DNA of 52,003 nt, from NCBI GenBank assembly GCA_905198475.1, contig CAJKCQ010000007.1, positions 1 to 52,003 on the forward strand. Reading direction: 5' to 3'. Shown in pieces: positions 25,382 through 34,330 of this stretch (positions are counted from its first letter, which is position 1; each line of letters begins with the position of its first letter). Origin of the DNA: an uncultured Sutterella sp. GTDB lineage: Bacteria > Pseudomonadota > Gammaproteobacteria > Burkholderiales > Burkholderiaceae_F. Position numbers and translations under genes: made by a program. The notes beneath the pieces are model-generated. The model was not told the DNA's origin and made no database searches. It saw only the letters and a list, made by a program, of their open reading frames with translations.

Positions 25382-26644
25382 TCAGTTGAGGAGCATGCTC
25401 GGCATGAGCGGGTGCGGTGCGTTGTCGCGGCGCTTCAGGGGCTTCTGGACGTTGTTGACAGAGTTGTAGAGCCGGTCCATCGTGTCGGGCTCGGCCGTGA
25501 GCCACGAGCACCCGTTGGGGATCGGCGTCTTGAGCGTGATCCCTTCGAACGTGAACTGGTCGGCGATCATCGCTATGAGCTCCTCGACGGCGCGGGCGGC
25601 GTTCTGACCGGCCGGGAGCGGCAGCGGCACGCCGTTGATCAGGTCGTCGGGGCGATCGGGGTGCGCAAAGGCGACGCGCAGCTCCGAATACCCCTTCTGC
25701 GGATCCGAGAAGGCGCCGAGGCTCACGACGAGGTCCTCCGGCGCGACGTTCTCGTCGAGCGCCGTGCGCGTGAAGACCACCATGATGCGCTTGAGGCCGA
25801 TCACGTAGTCGAGCTGCCGCACGGTGTCGTTCAGGAGGTAGGGCTCGGTGACGCAGTAGCGCAGCCCGCGGCCGCAGCGGCGCGAGATGAGCGCGGAGAA
25901 CTCCGCCCCCCAGCGCGTCATGAGGATAGCGTCGGCCGCGAGCATGTGATGGCCTTCGTCCGCGGGCACCGTGAAGCCGAGGTAGCGGTAGGGCGTCTTG
26001 AGGACGGGTTTCTTCGGGTCGAGCGCGCGCACGGTGAGGAGGATGAGGCGGAAGTGCGAGGCGACGTCGCTCATGTCCTCTTCGTCGTAGTTGTAGTCGA
26101 TCCCGGACATGTCGATCGCGGTCTGCTCTGGCACGAGCGCGGCGCGGCTCTTCATCATGGTGCGCAGGAAGCGCTGCGACTCGTTCGAGTCCGAGAGGAT
26201 CTTGTGGTTGATCGGGACGATGTGCTGGTAGATCTGGATCTGCACGTTCTCGGCGACGAAGTATTCGTCGGTGAGGAGTGCGCGCAGACGCTCGGCGTCC
26301 GCCTCCTCGAGGTACTCCGAAGCAAGCGCTTCGTTCGCGAGGCCGTAGGCGAGGAAACCGCAGGCGTAGACGGACGTCACCGACCCGTCCTCGCGCTCGC
26401 TCGCGACGAGCTGGTCGTCCAGTTCCGTGAGCCCCGCCTGGTCGATCAGGTCCACGAGCTCTTGCGGGTAGACCTGCTTCAGGCGTTCGATCTCGGCGTC
26501 GTAGGCGTCGAGGAACACGTTCGGATCCTCTGCGTAGAGGCGGCGGAAGGCGCGGATGTTGAGCTCCCGGTCCGTGAGGCTGTTGTTGCGGCCGATGAAG
26601 GGGAGAATCTTGCGCAGACGCAGAGCGAGGGTCGAGGAGGCCAT
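25382..26644 (-). CDS. Conserved protein of unknown function, possibly DUF2863-like
   Basis: A 420-residue soluble protein with no signal peptide or membrane segment. It is acidic, with a cluster of Asp, Glu and Tyr (DMSGIDYNYDEEDMSD near residue 190). The second half, with MTRWGAEFSALISRRCGRGL, then CVTEPYLLNDTVRQLDYVIG, and finally VAFAHPDRPDDLINGVPLPL, resembles by eye the C-terminal half of DUF2863 proteins of Burkholderiales. I hold that family call only loosely. The gene is transcribed alone; no operon partner is close on the same strand (the next minus-strand gene ends about 200 nt upstream, behind a terminator). A purine-poor region precedes the ATG, so translation initiation may be weak. 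The function is unknown. Confidence 0.75.
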   Translation of the reverse strand: MASSTLALRLRKILPFIGRNNSLTDRELNIRAFRRLYAEDPNVFLDAYDAEIERLKQVYPQELVDLIDQAGLTELDDQLVASEREDGSVTSVYACGFLAYGLANEALASEYLEEADAERLRALLTDEYFVAENVQIQIYQHIVPINHKILSDSNESQRFLRTMMKSRAALVPEQTAIDMSGIDYNYDEEDMSDVASHFRLILLTVRALDPKKPVLKTPYRYLGFTVPADEGHHMLAADAILMTRWGAEFSALISRRCGRGLRYCVTEPYLLNDTVRQLDYVIGLKRIMVVFTRTALDENVAPEDLVVSLGAFSDPQKGYSELRVAFAHPDRPDDLINGVPLPLPAGQNAARAVEELIAMIADQFTFEGITLKTPIPNGCSWLTAEPDTMDRLYNSVNNVQKPLKRRDNAPHPLMPSMLLN

Positions 26645-26765
26645 ATGCGGGACGATGCGCCCGGGGGGAGGGAGCGCGGGGCTCGCCTCCGGGGCGTGGA
26701 ATGCGTGGAAATCAAAGAATTGAAGGGCGCCATTCTAACGCAAGGTCGGACCGCCCTCCGGACGC

Positions 26766-26808
26766 AAAAAATCCCGCGTCGGGCTCACCGGAACCGGGAG
26801 CCCGCGGG
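26766..26808 (-). terminator. Intrinsic terminator of the binding-protein gene
   Basis: CGGGCTC (26780-26786) pairs with GAGCCCG (26798-26804). An outer CCCG/CGGG stem extends it. On the minus strand a run of six Ts follows (complement of 26766-26771). It lies 40-80 nt after the stop of the minus-strand binding-protein gene. Confidence 0.8.
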
Positions 26809-26849
26809 CGCGGGAGGAGGTGCGTTGGCGGCGTCGGGCGGGGGCGGCG

Positions 26850-28412
26850 TTATTCCGTCCACTCGGCCTCATAGAAGCTGAAGGACCCGTCGGGGAGCGG
26901 CTCGAAGTTCTTGAGCGCCTTCGCGCGTCCGGCCGTCGTCATCTCGAAGACCAGGGGAGCCCACGGGAGGTCGGCGTTGACGATCTTCTGGAGCTCTGCG
27001 TAGAGTGCGACGCGCTTCTCGGGATCCGTCTCCTTGATCGCCTCGTCAAAGAGCGCGTCTACCTTGGGGTTCTTGTAGTAGGACTCGTTGTTGAGGACGG
27101 GCGGCGCGTTGTAGCTCGCGAGGAGCGGCCTCAAGCCCCAGTCGGGTTCGGCCGCGGAGTTGGTCCAGCCGATCAGATAGAGCGCGTGCTTGGAGTCGGC
27201 CGACGTCTTCGCGCCGTAGATGAGCGTGCGCTGACCCGCTTCGAGCGCGCGCGTCTCGGCCTTGATGCCGACCTGCGCGAGCTGCTGCTGCAGGAACTGC
27301 AACGTCTTCAAGGTCTTGCCGTCGTTGTAGGCGGAGAGAATCGAGGTCTTGAAGCCGTTGGGGTAGCCCGCCTCCTTGAGGAGCTCGCGGGCCTTCTTCG
27401 GGTCGTAGGGATGAACGCCGAAGTCTACGGCGCCTTCAATCTGCGGCGGCAGGTAGCCGGTGGAGGGCACGGCGAAGCCGTTGTAGGCGACCTTCACGAG
27501 GGCCTGACGGTTGATCGCGTAGTTGATCGCCTCGCGCACGCGCACGTCGTTGAAGGGCTTCTTCGTCTCGTTCATCGAGAGGTAGCGCGTCACGACGGAG
27601 GGCGCCTTGATGAGCGTGAGGTTCTGGTTGCGCTCGAGCTGCCGAAACTGCTCGTTCGGCACGGGCGAGATGAACTGCGCCTCACCCGTCTGCAGCATCA
27701 TCGCGCGGGTCTGGTTCTCCGTAACCGGTACCCAGCGGATCGCGTCGAACTTCGGGAGCCCCTTCACGCGGTAGTCCTGGAACCGCTCGGCGTAGAGCTC
27801 CTCGGCGGGCGAGAAGCGCTTGAGGACGTAGGGGCCGGTGCCGCACGCTTCGAAGGCCGTCACCTGCTTCGTGGTCGCGCGCTTCAGGAGGCTCGGGCAG
27901 ATCATCGCCGCCGTGCCGTTCGAGAGGCGCTGGATGAAGCCCGCCGTCGGGGTCTTGAGTGTGAAGCGCACCGTGTAGGGATCGACGACCTCGACGGTCT
28001 TCACGAAGTTGAAGAAGTTGCGGCGCGAAAGCTTCGAGTCGGGATTCATGCCGCGGTCGAAGTTCATCTTCACGGCCTCGGCCGTAAATTCCGTGCCGTC
28101 GTGGAACTTCACGCCGCGGCGCAGCTTGAAGGTGTAGACGAGGCCGTCCTTGGAGACCTCATAGGACTCGGCGAGCTGCGGCGTGGGCTTGAGGTCCTTG
28201 TCGAAGACGTAGAGGCCTTCGTACATGGAGCGGGCGACGGTGCGCGAGAGGTTGTCGATCGCGTCCCAGGAGTCGAGCGTCGAGAAACCCGTCGGCACGG
28301 CCGCGGTTATCACGCGCGCACCGGCCGGAGTCGCCGCGCCGAGAAGGGCGGCGGAGAGGACGGCGGAGAGGAGCGCGGCGTGAAGGGCGGTGCCTTTGAC
28401 GGATTTCTGCAT
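26850..28412 (-). CDS. ABC transporter periplasmic peptide-type substrate-binding protein
   Basis: This is a solute-binding protein of the SBP_bac_5 family (DppA/OppA/GsiB group), which delivers peptides, glutathione or similar solutes to an ABC importer. The protein has about 520 residues. A signal peptide ends near AATPAGARVITAAV. Family signatures include SMYEGLYVFDKDLKPTPQLA near residue 63, VYTFKLRRGVKFHDGTEF near residue 91 and VREAINYAINRQALVKVAYN near residue 295. The ATG at 28412 is chosen because GAAGGAAAA lies just upstream and it gives a proper signal peptide. No permease or ATPase gene is adjacent, so it must borrow a transporter encoded elsewhere. The sequence seems closest to GsiB-like proteins, but the ligand cannot be assigned. 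Confidence 0.92.
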   Translation of the reverse strand: MQKSVKGTALHAALLSAVLSAALLGAATPAGARVITAAVPTGFSTLDSWDAIDNLSRTVARSMYEGLYVFDKDLKPTPQLAESYEVSKDGLVYTFKLRRGVKFHDGTEFTAEAVKMNFDRGMNPDSKLSRRNFFNFVKTVEVVDPYTVRFTLKTPTAGFIQRLSNGTAAMICPSLLKRATTKQVTAFEACGTGPYVLKRFSPAEELYAERFQDYRVKGLPKFDAIRWVPVTENQTRAMMLQTGEAQFISPVPNEQFRQLERNQNLTLIKAPSVVTRYLSMNETKKPFNDVRVREAINYAINRQALVKVAYNGFAVPSTGYLPPQIEGAVDFGVHPYDPKKARELLKEAGYPNGFKTSILSAYNDGKTLKTLQFLQQQLAQVGIKAETRALEAGQRTLIYGAKTSADSKHALYLIGWTNSAAEPDWGLRPLLASYNAPPVLNNESYYKNPKVDALFDEAIKETDPEKRVALYAELQKIVNADLPWAPLVFEMTTAGRAKALKNFEPLPDGSFSFYEAEWTE

Positions 28413-28597
28413 GAGTATTTTCCTTCGAAAAATTGTTTGTCGGTGCACCAAGTGCATTGAATTTAAGAAAATGTACCGGCAAAACAGCGTGTAAGACGAA
28501 AGGATATCCTTGCGGCGCCGGAAAAATTGCAGCAAATAAGGCGATTCACCTAGGGGAGACGCCCGAGGCCGCCCGCGGAAGATCAAGGAAGCGCCAA

Positions 28598-28634
28598 AAG
28601 AAAGGGCCGGCGCCCCGATGTGGAGCGCCGGCCG
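28598..28634 (-). terminator. Intrinsic terminator of putP
   Basis: GGCCGGCGC (28605-28613) pairs perfectly with GCGCCGGCC (28625-28633). On the minus strand the stem is followed by CTTTCTTTT. It lies 28 nt after the putP stop. Confidence 0.85.
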
Positions 28635-28661
28635 TCTTCAGAAGCGTCGTCGGGGTTTCGG

Positions 28662-30146
28662 TCAGGACGCGGCCTTCACTTCGGCGTCCACCGCGTCGAA
28701 GGTCTTCGCGACCGATTCGGAGGGCGGATTGTCAAGGAGCGATCCCACGACGATCGCGATCGTCGCGAAGAGGAAGCCCGGAATGATCTCATAGACGCCG
28801 AACCAGGCGAAGTGGTTCCAGACGAGCACCGTGGCGGCGCCCACGATCATGCCTGCGAGGGCGCCGCGCTTGGTCATGCGGCGCCACCAGAGCGAGATGA
28901 GGATCACGGGGCCGAAGGCGGCCGCGAAGCCCGCCCAGGCGTAGGAGACGAGCGACAGGACGAGGCTTGTCGGATCGCTCGCCATCCAGACGGCGATCAC
29001 GGAGATGGCGAGCACCATCGAGCGGCCGACCCAGACCAGCTCGCGCTGCGTCGCCTTCGGACGAAGGTACGTGCGGTAGAAGTCCTGCGTGAGGGTCGAG
29101 GAGCACACGAGCAGCTGGCAGGAGAGCGTGGACATCACGGCGGCGAGAATGGCCGACATCAGGAGGCCCGCGATCCAGGGGTTGAAGAGGAGCGAGGAGA
29201 GCACGATGAAGACGCGCTCATGGTTCTCCTTCACGAGCCCGGCGACGTCGGGGTGCATCGAGAAGTACGCCGCGCCGAAGAAGCCCACGGCGACGGCGCC
29301 CGCGAGGCAGAAGAGCATCCAGAGCGTGGCGACGCGGCGCGCGTTCGGGATCACCTTGATCGACTTGGCGGCCATGAAGCGCACGAGGATGTGCGGCTGC
29401 CCGAAGTAGCCGAGGCCCCAGGCGAGGAGGCTCAAGACGCCCACGATGGTGTGGCCTTCCATCATGTTGAGCATCGCGGGGTTGATGTCGGCCACGCGCG
29501 CGGTGGTGGCCGCGAACCCGCCCGCGTCCATCATCACCGCGATCGGGGTGACGACGAGCGCGACGCACATGATCGAGGCCTGGATGGTGTCGGTCCACGA
29601 GACGGCGAGGAACCCGCCGATGAAGACGTAGAGGATCGTCACCGCCGCGCCCACGATGAGCGCGGTCTCGTACTGCAAGTGGAAGGTGTTCTCGAAGAGA
29701 CGGGCGCCCGCCACCACGCCTGAGGCGCAGTAGATCGTGAAGAAGATGAGGATCACCGCCGCGGCGATGATGCGCAGCACGTTGCCCTGGTCCTCAAAGC
29801 GGTGCGAGAGGTAGTCGGGGAGCGTGAGCGAGTTGTGCGCCTTCTCGGTGTAGACGCGCAGGCGCGCCGCGACGAGTTTCCAGTTGAACCAGGACCCGAC
29901 GATGAGCCCCACCGCGATCCAGCTCTGCGAGATGCCGTAGAGGAAAACCGCGCCCGGGAGCCCCATCAGGAGCCAACCGCTCATGTCCGAGGCGCCCACG
30001 GAGAGTGCCGTGACGATGCCGCCGAGGCTGCGCCCGCCGAGGATGAAGTCCGCGTAGCTGCGGGTGTAGAAGTATGCGAAGACCCCGACGAGGATCATCA
30101 GGATCAGGTAGCCGATGAAGGTAACGGCCGTGGGATTGGAAAACAC
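28662..30146 (-). CDS. putP: Sodium/proline symporter PutP
   Basis: PutP is an inner-membrane importer of the sodium:solute symporter family, which couples proline uptake to sodium. The 494-residue protein has about 13 hydrophobic segments. The family-specific early motif is DFILGGRSLGGIVTALSVGA near residues 33-52, followed by SDMSGWLLMGLPGAVFLYG. The sodium-site serines and the GGFLAVSWTDTIQA segment (near residue 185) match PutP. The start is a GTG with GGAG about 10 nt upstream. It is monocistronic with its own terminator. An 8-bp GC hairpin (CCGTCCGC/GCGGACGG, near 30188-30211) sits in its leader. The proline specificity is inferred from close resemblance to PutP rather than PanF or other SSS members. 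Confidence 0.93.
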   Translation of the reverse strand: MFSNPTAVTFIGYLILMILVGVFAYFYTRSYADFILGGRSLGGIVTALSVGASDMSGWLLMGLPGAVFLYGISQSWIAVGLIVGSWFNWKLVAARLRVYTEKAHNSLTLPDYLSHRFEDQGNVLRIIAAAVILIFFTIYCASGVVAGARLFENTFHLQYETALIVGAAVTILYVFIGGFLAVSWTDTIQASIMCVALVVTPIAVMMDAGGFAATTARVADINPAMLNMMEGHTIVGVLSLLAWGLGYFGQPHILVRFMAAKSIKVIPNARRVATLWMLFCLAGAVAVGFFGAAYFSMHPDVAGLVKENHERVFIVLSSLLFNPWIAGLLMSAILAAVMSTLSCQLLVCSSTLTQDFYRTYLRPKATQRELVWVGRSMVLAISVIAVWMASDPTSLVLSLVSYAWAGFAAAFGPVILISLWWRRMTKRGALAGMIVGAATVLVWNHFAWFGVYEIIPGFLFATIAIVVGSLLDNPPSESVAKTFDAVDAEVKAAS

Positions 30147-30272
30147 TCGAGCGCACTCCGTTGTCGTGTAGTTTTTTGCAGAGGCCGCCGTCCGCTTCCG
30201 CTGCGGACGGTCTGAGGCGCGGGACGACGGCGCACTGAGAAGCGCGTCGTCCGGACGAACTACGGAGTATAA

Positions 30273-30304
30273 GGGGCGCGGAGCGCCCTCCGCGCCCGCG
30301 CCCC
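30273..30304 (-). terminator. Possible terminator downstream of moaA
   Basis: GGCGCGGA (30275-30282) pairs perfectly with TCCGCGCC (30289-30296). On the minus strand only TTATACT follows, so the T-tract is poor. It is 65 nt after the moaA stop. Confidence 0.35.
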
Positions 30305-30367
30305 TAAGATGAAATCCTTGGATTATTTCGTGTGGCAGGACGCCGGGCGCCGTCCGGGGGCGTTTTT

Positions 30368-31489
30368 TCAGCCGCCGATGTAGTTCATCTCAACCTTCGA
30401 GCGCTCCGGCGCCGCCCCGAGTGCGCGCAGCTCCGAGTACCGGTCCTCGCGCTCGGTCCAGATGCGCCCGAGGGCTTCTTCGAGCTCCCCGTCCGTACAG
30501 CCGCCGCGCAGCATCGTGCGGATGTCGTAGCCGATCGAGGCGAAGAGGCAGAGATAGAGCCGCCCCTCCATCGAGAGCCGCACGCGCGAGCAGCTGCGGC
30601 AGAAGTTCTCCGTCACCGAGCTGATGACGCCAAATTCGCCCGCGCCGTCTCGGTAGCGCCAGCGCGAGGCCGTTTCGCCCGGCGTCGACGGGGCGACGGG
30701 CTCGAGGGGCCAGCGCGCGGCGATCATCGCGACTACGTCGCGCGAGGGGACCACCTCGGCCATGCGCCAATCGTTGGCGTTGCCGACGTCCATGTACTCG
30801 ATGAAGCGCGGCACGACGCCGGTCCCGCGGAAGCGCTCGGCAATCCGCACGACCTCCCCTTCGTTGACGCCCTTCTTCACGACCGTGTTCACCTTGACCC
30901 GGAGGCCGAGAGAGCGCGCGAAGTCGATCGCCTCGAGCACCTTGGCGGCGGGGAAGCCCACGTCGTTGAACCCCTGGAAGATCGCTTCGTCAATGGCGTC
31001 GAGGCTCACCGTGAGGCGCTTGAGGCCCGCGGCCTTCAGGGCTTCGGCCTTCTTCATGAGGAGCGAGCCGTTCGTCGTCATCGCGAGGTCGATCGGACGC
31101 CCGTCGGGGGTGCGCAGCAGCGCGAGGTCGGCTACGAGCTCCTCGATGCTGCGGCGCACGAGGGGCTCGCCCCCGGTGAGGCGGATCTTCTCGACGCCGT
31201 TTCTGACGGCGATTTTGGCGACGCGCAGGATCTCCTCGAAGGTGAGGAGCTCGGTCATCGCGAGGAACTGGTGGTTCTTCGCGAACTTCTCCTTCGGCAT
31301 GCAGTAGCGGCAGCGGAAGTTGCAGTGGTCCGTCACCGAGATGCGCAGATCGGTGAGCGGCCGCCCGAAGCGGTCGCGCCAGGCACCCGCCTCGCGGCGC
31401 ACGGGGCCCGTCTGCGGGATGGGAAGTGCGGGACGCGCGATGATGCGCACCCGGCGGGAGGGTTCGGAGGTCCGGCTCGCTTCGGTCAT
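30368..31489 (-). CDS. moaA: GTP 3',8-cyclase MoaA
   Basis: MoaA is the radical SAM enzyme that starts molybdenum cofactor synthesis by converting GTP to 3',8-cyclo-7,8-dihydro-GTP. The 373-residue protein carries the radical SAM cluster motif CNFRCRYC near residue 57. KIRLTGGEPLVRR follows near residue 99. A second iron-sulfur cluster site lies in the C-terminal region (FCRSCSRVRLSMEGRLYLCL). It ends in the conserved Gly-Gly tail (MNYIGG). The N-terminus is about 30 residues longer than usual and Arg/Pro-rich; no strong ribosome binding site supports the ATG at 31489, so an internal start is possible. It follows rsgA on the same strand by 93 nt and is unlinked from the moaD/moaE cluster. Confidence 0.95.
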   Translation of the reverse strand: MTEASRTSEPSRRVRIIARPALPIPQTGPVRREAGAWRDRFGRPLTDLRISVTDHCNFRCRYCMPKEKFAKNHQFLAMTELLTFEEILRVAKIAVRNGVEKIRLTGGEPLVRRSIEELVADLALLRTPDGRPIDLAMTTNGSLLMKKAEALKAAGLKRLTVSLDAIDEAIFQGFNDVGFPAAKVLEAIDFARSLGLRVKVNTVVKKGVNEGEVVRIAERFRGTGVVPRFIEYMDVGNANDWRMAEVVPSRDVVAMIAARWPLEPVAPSTPGETASRWRYRDGAGEFGVISSVTENFCRSCSRVRLSMEGRLYLCLFASIGYDIRTMLRGGCTDGELEEALGRIWTEREDRYSELRALGAAPERSKVEMNYIGG

Positions 31490-31582
31490 TTGGTCTGGGG
31501 TCTTGGTTCAAGTGGCGCGGAAGCCCGATTCTAGGGACATGACCTTAAGCGAGGCCATCCTTCAGGAGGAGTAGCCCGTCCA

Positions 31583-32527
31583 CTACCTCGGAAGCGGGTC
31601 GGCCTCCTGGGCGAGCGCCTCGTAGAAGGCGTAGCGCGCGGGGTCGATTTCGCCCCGCTCGAGCGCGGCCTTGACGCTGCAGCCCGGTTCATGGAGGTGG
31701 CGGCAGTTGAAGAACCGGCACCCGTCGACGTGGCGCGCGACGTCGGGCATCGCCCGCAGGATGTCCGAGAGCGAGAGGTGCGCGAGGCCGAACTCCTGAA
31801 AGCCCGGGGTGTCGATCACGGCGCCCTGCCAGTCCGGTGCGGCGTGCCACTGCGCGGCGGTGGTGGTCTGCTTGCCGAGGTCGAGGGCTTCGGAATATTC
31901 GCGCGTCTGCGCCTGCGCATCGGGCACGAGGAGGTTGAGGATCGTGGACTTGCCCATACCGGACTGGCCGACCAAGAGCACGTTCCTGCCCGTGAAGCGC
32001 TCGAGGAGCGCCGCGCGGGCGGCCTCGGGCGCTCCGGAGGCGGAGACCGCCACGACCTCTTCGCCGATCGAGCGCAGAAGTTCGGCCTGCCGGTCGGCCG
32101 CTTCGGCCCCGTCGGCGAGGTCGGTCTTGTTGCGGATCACGACCGCGGGGATCCCGGCCTGGTGCGACGCCAGGAGCGCCTTCCAGATGAACCAGGGATT
32201 GAAGGTCGGGCGGGGCGCATAGACGATCGCCGTGAGGTCGGCGTTCGCCGCGAGCGTCTTCACGCGCCACTCGTCGGAGCGGTAGAGGAGCGTCGCGCGC
32301 GGCTCGATCGACTCGATGGCGGCGACGCCTGAAACGGGCGGCGTGCAGCGCACGAGGTCGCCCACGGCGACGTCGCCCTTCTTGCCGCGGCGGTGGGCTA
32401 CGAGCTTCTCGCCCGATTCGAGCGTCACGATGAAGTGCCGCCCGTGGCCGGCGGTGACGCGGCCCGGAAGGGTTTCGATGTCGGAGGCTGGGGCGGCGGC
32501 GTCCCTGCGGCGGGAGGTCTTTTTCAT
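31583..32527 (-). CDS. rsgA: Small ribosomal subunit biogenesis GTPase RsgA
   Basis: RsgA is a circularly permuted GTPase that checks late maturation of the 30S subunit. The protein has 314 residues. The order is an OB-fold (about 15-90), then G4 (RNKTDLAD), G1 (GQSGMGKST) and G3 (DTPGFQEFGL). The C-terminal zinc site CRFFNCRHLHEPGC follows, as expected for the permuted family. The true start is the ATG at 32527, whose ATGA overlaps the stop of the upstream M48-like gene; the open frame extends much further upstream only because of GC bias. The overlap implies translational coupling. The neighbourhood of orn, an M48 protein and rsgA is known in betaproteobacteria. Confidence 0.95.
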   Translation of the reverse strand: MKKTSRRRDAAAPASDIETLPGRVTAGHGRHFIVTLESGEKLVAHRRGKKGDVAVGDLVRCTPPVSGVAAIESIEPRATLLYRSDEWRVKTLAANADLTAIVYAPRPTFNPWFIWKALLASHQAGIPAVVIRNKTDLADGAEAADRQAELLRSIGEEVVAVSASGAPEAARAALLERFTGRNVLLVGQSGMGKSTILNLLVPDAQAQTREYSEALDLGKQTTTAAQWHAAPDWQGAVIDTPGFQEFGLAHLSLSDILRAMPDVARHVDGCRFFNCRHLHEPGCSVKAALERGEIDPARYAFYEALAQEADPLPR

Positions 32528-34158
32528 GCTTTTTTCGGTGCGGTGGGTTCGGGCGCGGGGGAGGCTGCCGGGGGTTCGGACTGCGCGGAGGGCTTCGTCT
32601 CCGGGGAGTCTGCGGGCGGATCGTGCGCTTCGGGGGCTTCGGGTTCGTTTGTCGCTTCGTCGAGCCCGTCGTCCACGACGAGCGGGTGTTCGACTTCGAG
32701 CGACCGCGCGAGCTCTTCGGCTTCGCGGCGCCGCCGGTCGGCGGGCGTTTCGGGGCGTTGGGCGCGGCGCAGGCGCTGTTCTTCGGCGAGCACCGTCCGC
32801 TCGGGGTGTTCGTGATCGAGGTACGGCGCGGCGCGGAAGCGCACGAGGTCGCTCGGCTGGTCGAGGGGCCATCCGCCGCGCTTCGCCGCGCGCAGGATCT
32901 CCTTCACGCGCATGCCCGCATGCGGGCGCGCATGGTGAAAGAGTGAGTAGACGCGCGAGGGCGTGAGGGTCTGCGCGTAGTCGCGGTGGAGCTTGACGAG
33001 CGCCCGCACGAGGGGCGCCGCGCCCACGGCGCGCATCGCGAAGTAGTCCGACGCGTAGAGCAGCCGCCGCGCGCCGAAGTTGACGAGCGGACGGAGGGCG
33101 AAGAAGAGGACCGGGAAGACCACGAGCCCGAGCGCGGTCATGAAGCCCGCATGGACGCCGGGCTGCGCGGTCGTGAGCGCGGGCGAGAATCCGAGGCCGG
33201 CGAAGAGCTCGGGACTCTGCGCCCCCCAGCCCGCGAAGGCGCAGACGAGAAGTCCCGCCGCGGCGTTGAAGGTGATGCGCCAGGCGGCGTGACGGCCGCG
33301 CACGCGGGCGATCTGCTGTGCGAGGACGGCGAGGAGCTCTTCGCGTGTGAGGCGCCCCGCGGCGTGCGCGAAGACGACGACTCGGCGGTTGTCGCCCGTG
33401 CCCGTGAGGAGCACGTGGGCGTGCTTCCAGGCGCCCGGGCGGGTCATGAGGACCACGTCCTCCATCCGGTAGCCGTGGGCGGCGAGAAAATCGCGGAAGA
33501 GTTCGCGCAGGTCCTTGGAGAGCACCGGGCGGCTCACGCGGCTCCAGGCGCGGTCCTCGATGAGCGAGACGCGCCAGCGCCAGAGGAGCGTGAGAAGCAG
33601 GAACCCCCAGAGGGCGAGCCACCACCAGCGTCCGCAGACTTCGAAGAGCGCGAGCGCGAAGGCCGTGAGGGGAAGCGCCGCCGCCCAGCCCGCGGCGGAC
33701 TTGAGGAAACGGCGGCGCAGCCACTCGCGGCGCGTGTGGCGCATGTAGCCGAAGCGCTCCTTCACGAGGCAGCGCGCATAGAGGTCGACGGGGAGTTCGA
33801 AGAGAAGGAGCAGCCCGAGCACGGTCGCGACGAGGAGCCACTCGACGATGAGCGTGTTCGTGAAAAGCGTTTCATAGAAGGCGGCGAGGAAGGTGAGTCC
33901 CCGGCCCATCGTCATCAGCAGCGCGAGTCCGGCGGCGGCGAAGGCGAGCACGAGGTTCGCCTGAGCCGTCTCGATCGTGAAGGCCGCGGCCTTCTTGTGC
34001 GCCGCGAGCGAGAGCTTCGCGTCGAATCCTTCCGGGACGCGGCCGACCGAGCGCTCCGCCGAGAGGATCTGCCGCGCGGTGAGGAAGCACTCCACAAGCA
34101 GATAGAGCACGACGGCCGAGAGGAAGATGAGCTCGATGAGGTCGGCGGAGGGATGCAT
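32524..34158 (-). CDS. Degenerate M48/Ste24-family membrane peptidase homologue
   Basis: The protein has about 544 residues and the layout of the CAAX-prenyl-protease-like M48 family: an N-terminal multi-helix membrane region, a cytoplasmic catalytic-type domain and further helices. Landmarks include LPVDLYARCLVKERFGYM near residue 110, corresponding to the family's FG[FY] region, and LTPSRVYSLFHHARP, corresponding to LTPDPLYSAFYDSHP. The zinc site is lost. The position of HExxH reads QQIAR (residues 281-285). The glutamate four residues before the conserved Asp371 is leucine (LLYASDYF). An acidic, Pro-rich tail of about 90 residues follows. The ATG at 34158 is chosen from homology; it has no clear ribosome binding site. 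It lies between orn (divergent) and rsgA (overlapping), where other Burkholderiales carry an active-looking M48 gene. It is likely a pseudoenzyme. Confidence 0.85.
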   Translation of the reverse strand: MHPSADLIELIFLSAVVLYLLVECFLTARQILSAERSVGRVPEGFDAKLSLAAHKKAAAFTIETAQANLVLAFAAAGLALLMTMGRGLTFLAAFYETLFTNTLIVEWLLVATVLGLLLLFELPVDLYARCLVKERFGYMRHTRREWLRRRFLKSAAGWAAALPLTAFALALFEVCGRWWWLALWGFLLLTLLWRWRVSLIEDRAWSRVSRPVLSKDLRELFRDFLAAHGYRMEDVVLMTRPGAWKHAHVLLTGTGDNRRVVVFAHAAGRLTREELLAVLAQQIARVRGRHAAWRITFNAAAGLLVCAFAGWGAQSPELFAGLGFSPALTTAQPGVHAGFMTALGLVVFPVLFFALRPLVNFGARRLLYASDYFAMRAVGAAPLVRALVKLHRDYAQTLTPSRVYSLFHHARPHAGMRVKEILRAAKRGGWPLDQPSDLVRFRAAPYLDHEHPERTVLAEEQRLRRAQRPETPADRRRREAEELARSLEVEHPLVVDDGLDEATNEPEAPEAHDPPADSPETKPSAQSEPPAASPAPEPTAPKKA

Positions 34159-34330
34159 CAGGCGGGCGTGGCGGGAATTCGGTCGAAGGGTGCGGCGGCG
34201 CACGGTTCCGGCATTATCGCCCATCGGGCCGTCCGGGGCGCCGGCGCCTGCGCTAGACTCGGGCGCGTGCGACGGCGCTTCCGGCGCCTCCGACGAACAC
34301 ACATCTATTTTTAGGGAAGAAGAGCTCAAC

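Noticed and set aside
31583..33841. A 752-residue protein including RsgA
   Set aside because: The upstream part is Arg/Pro/Ala nonsense opposite in character to RsgA and overlaps the M48-like gene. The normal RsgA start at 32527 is clear.
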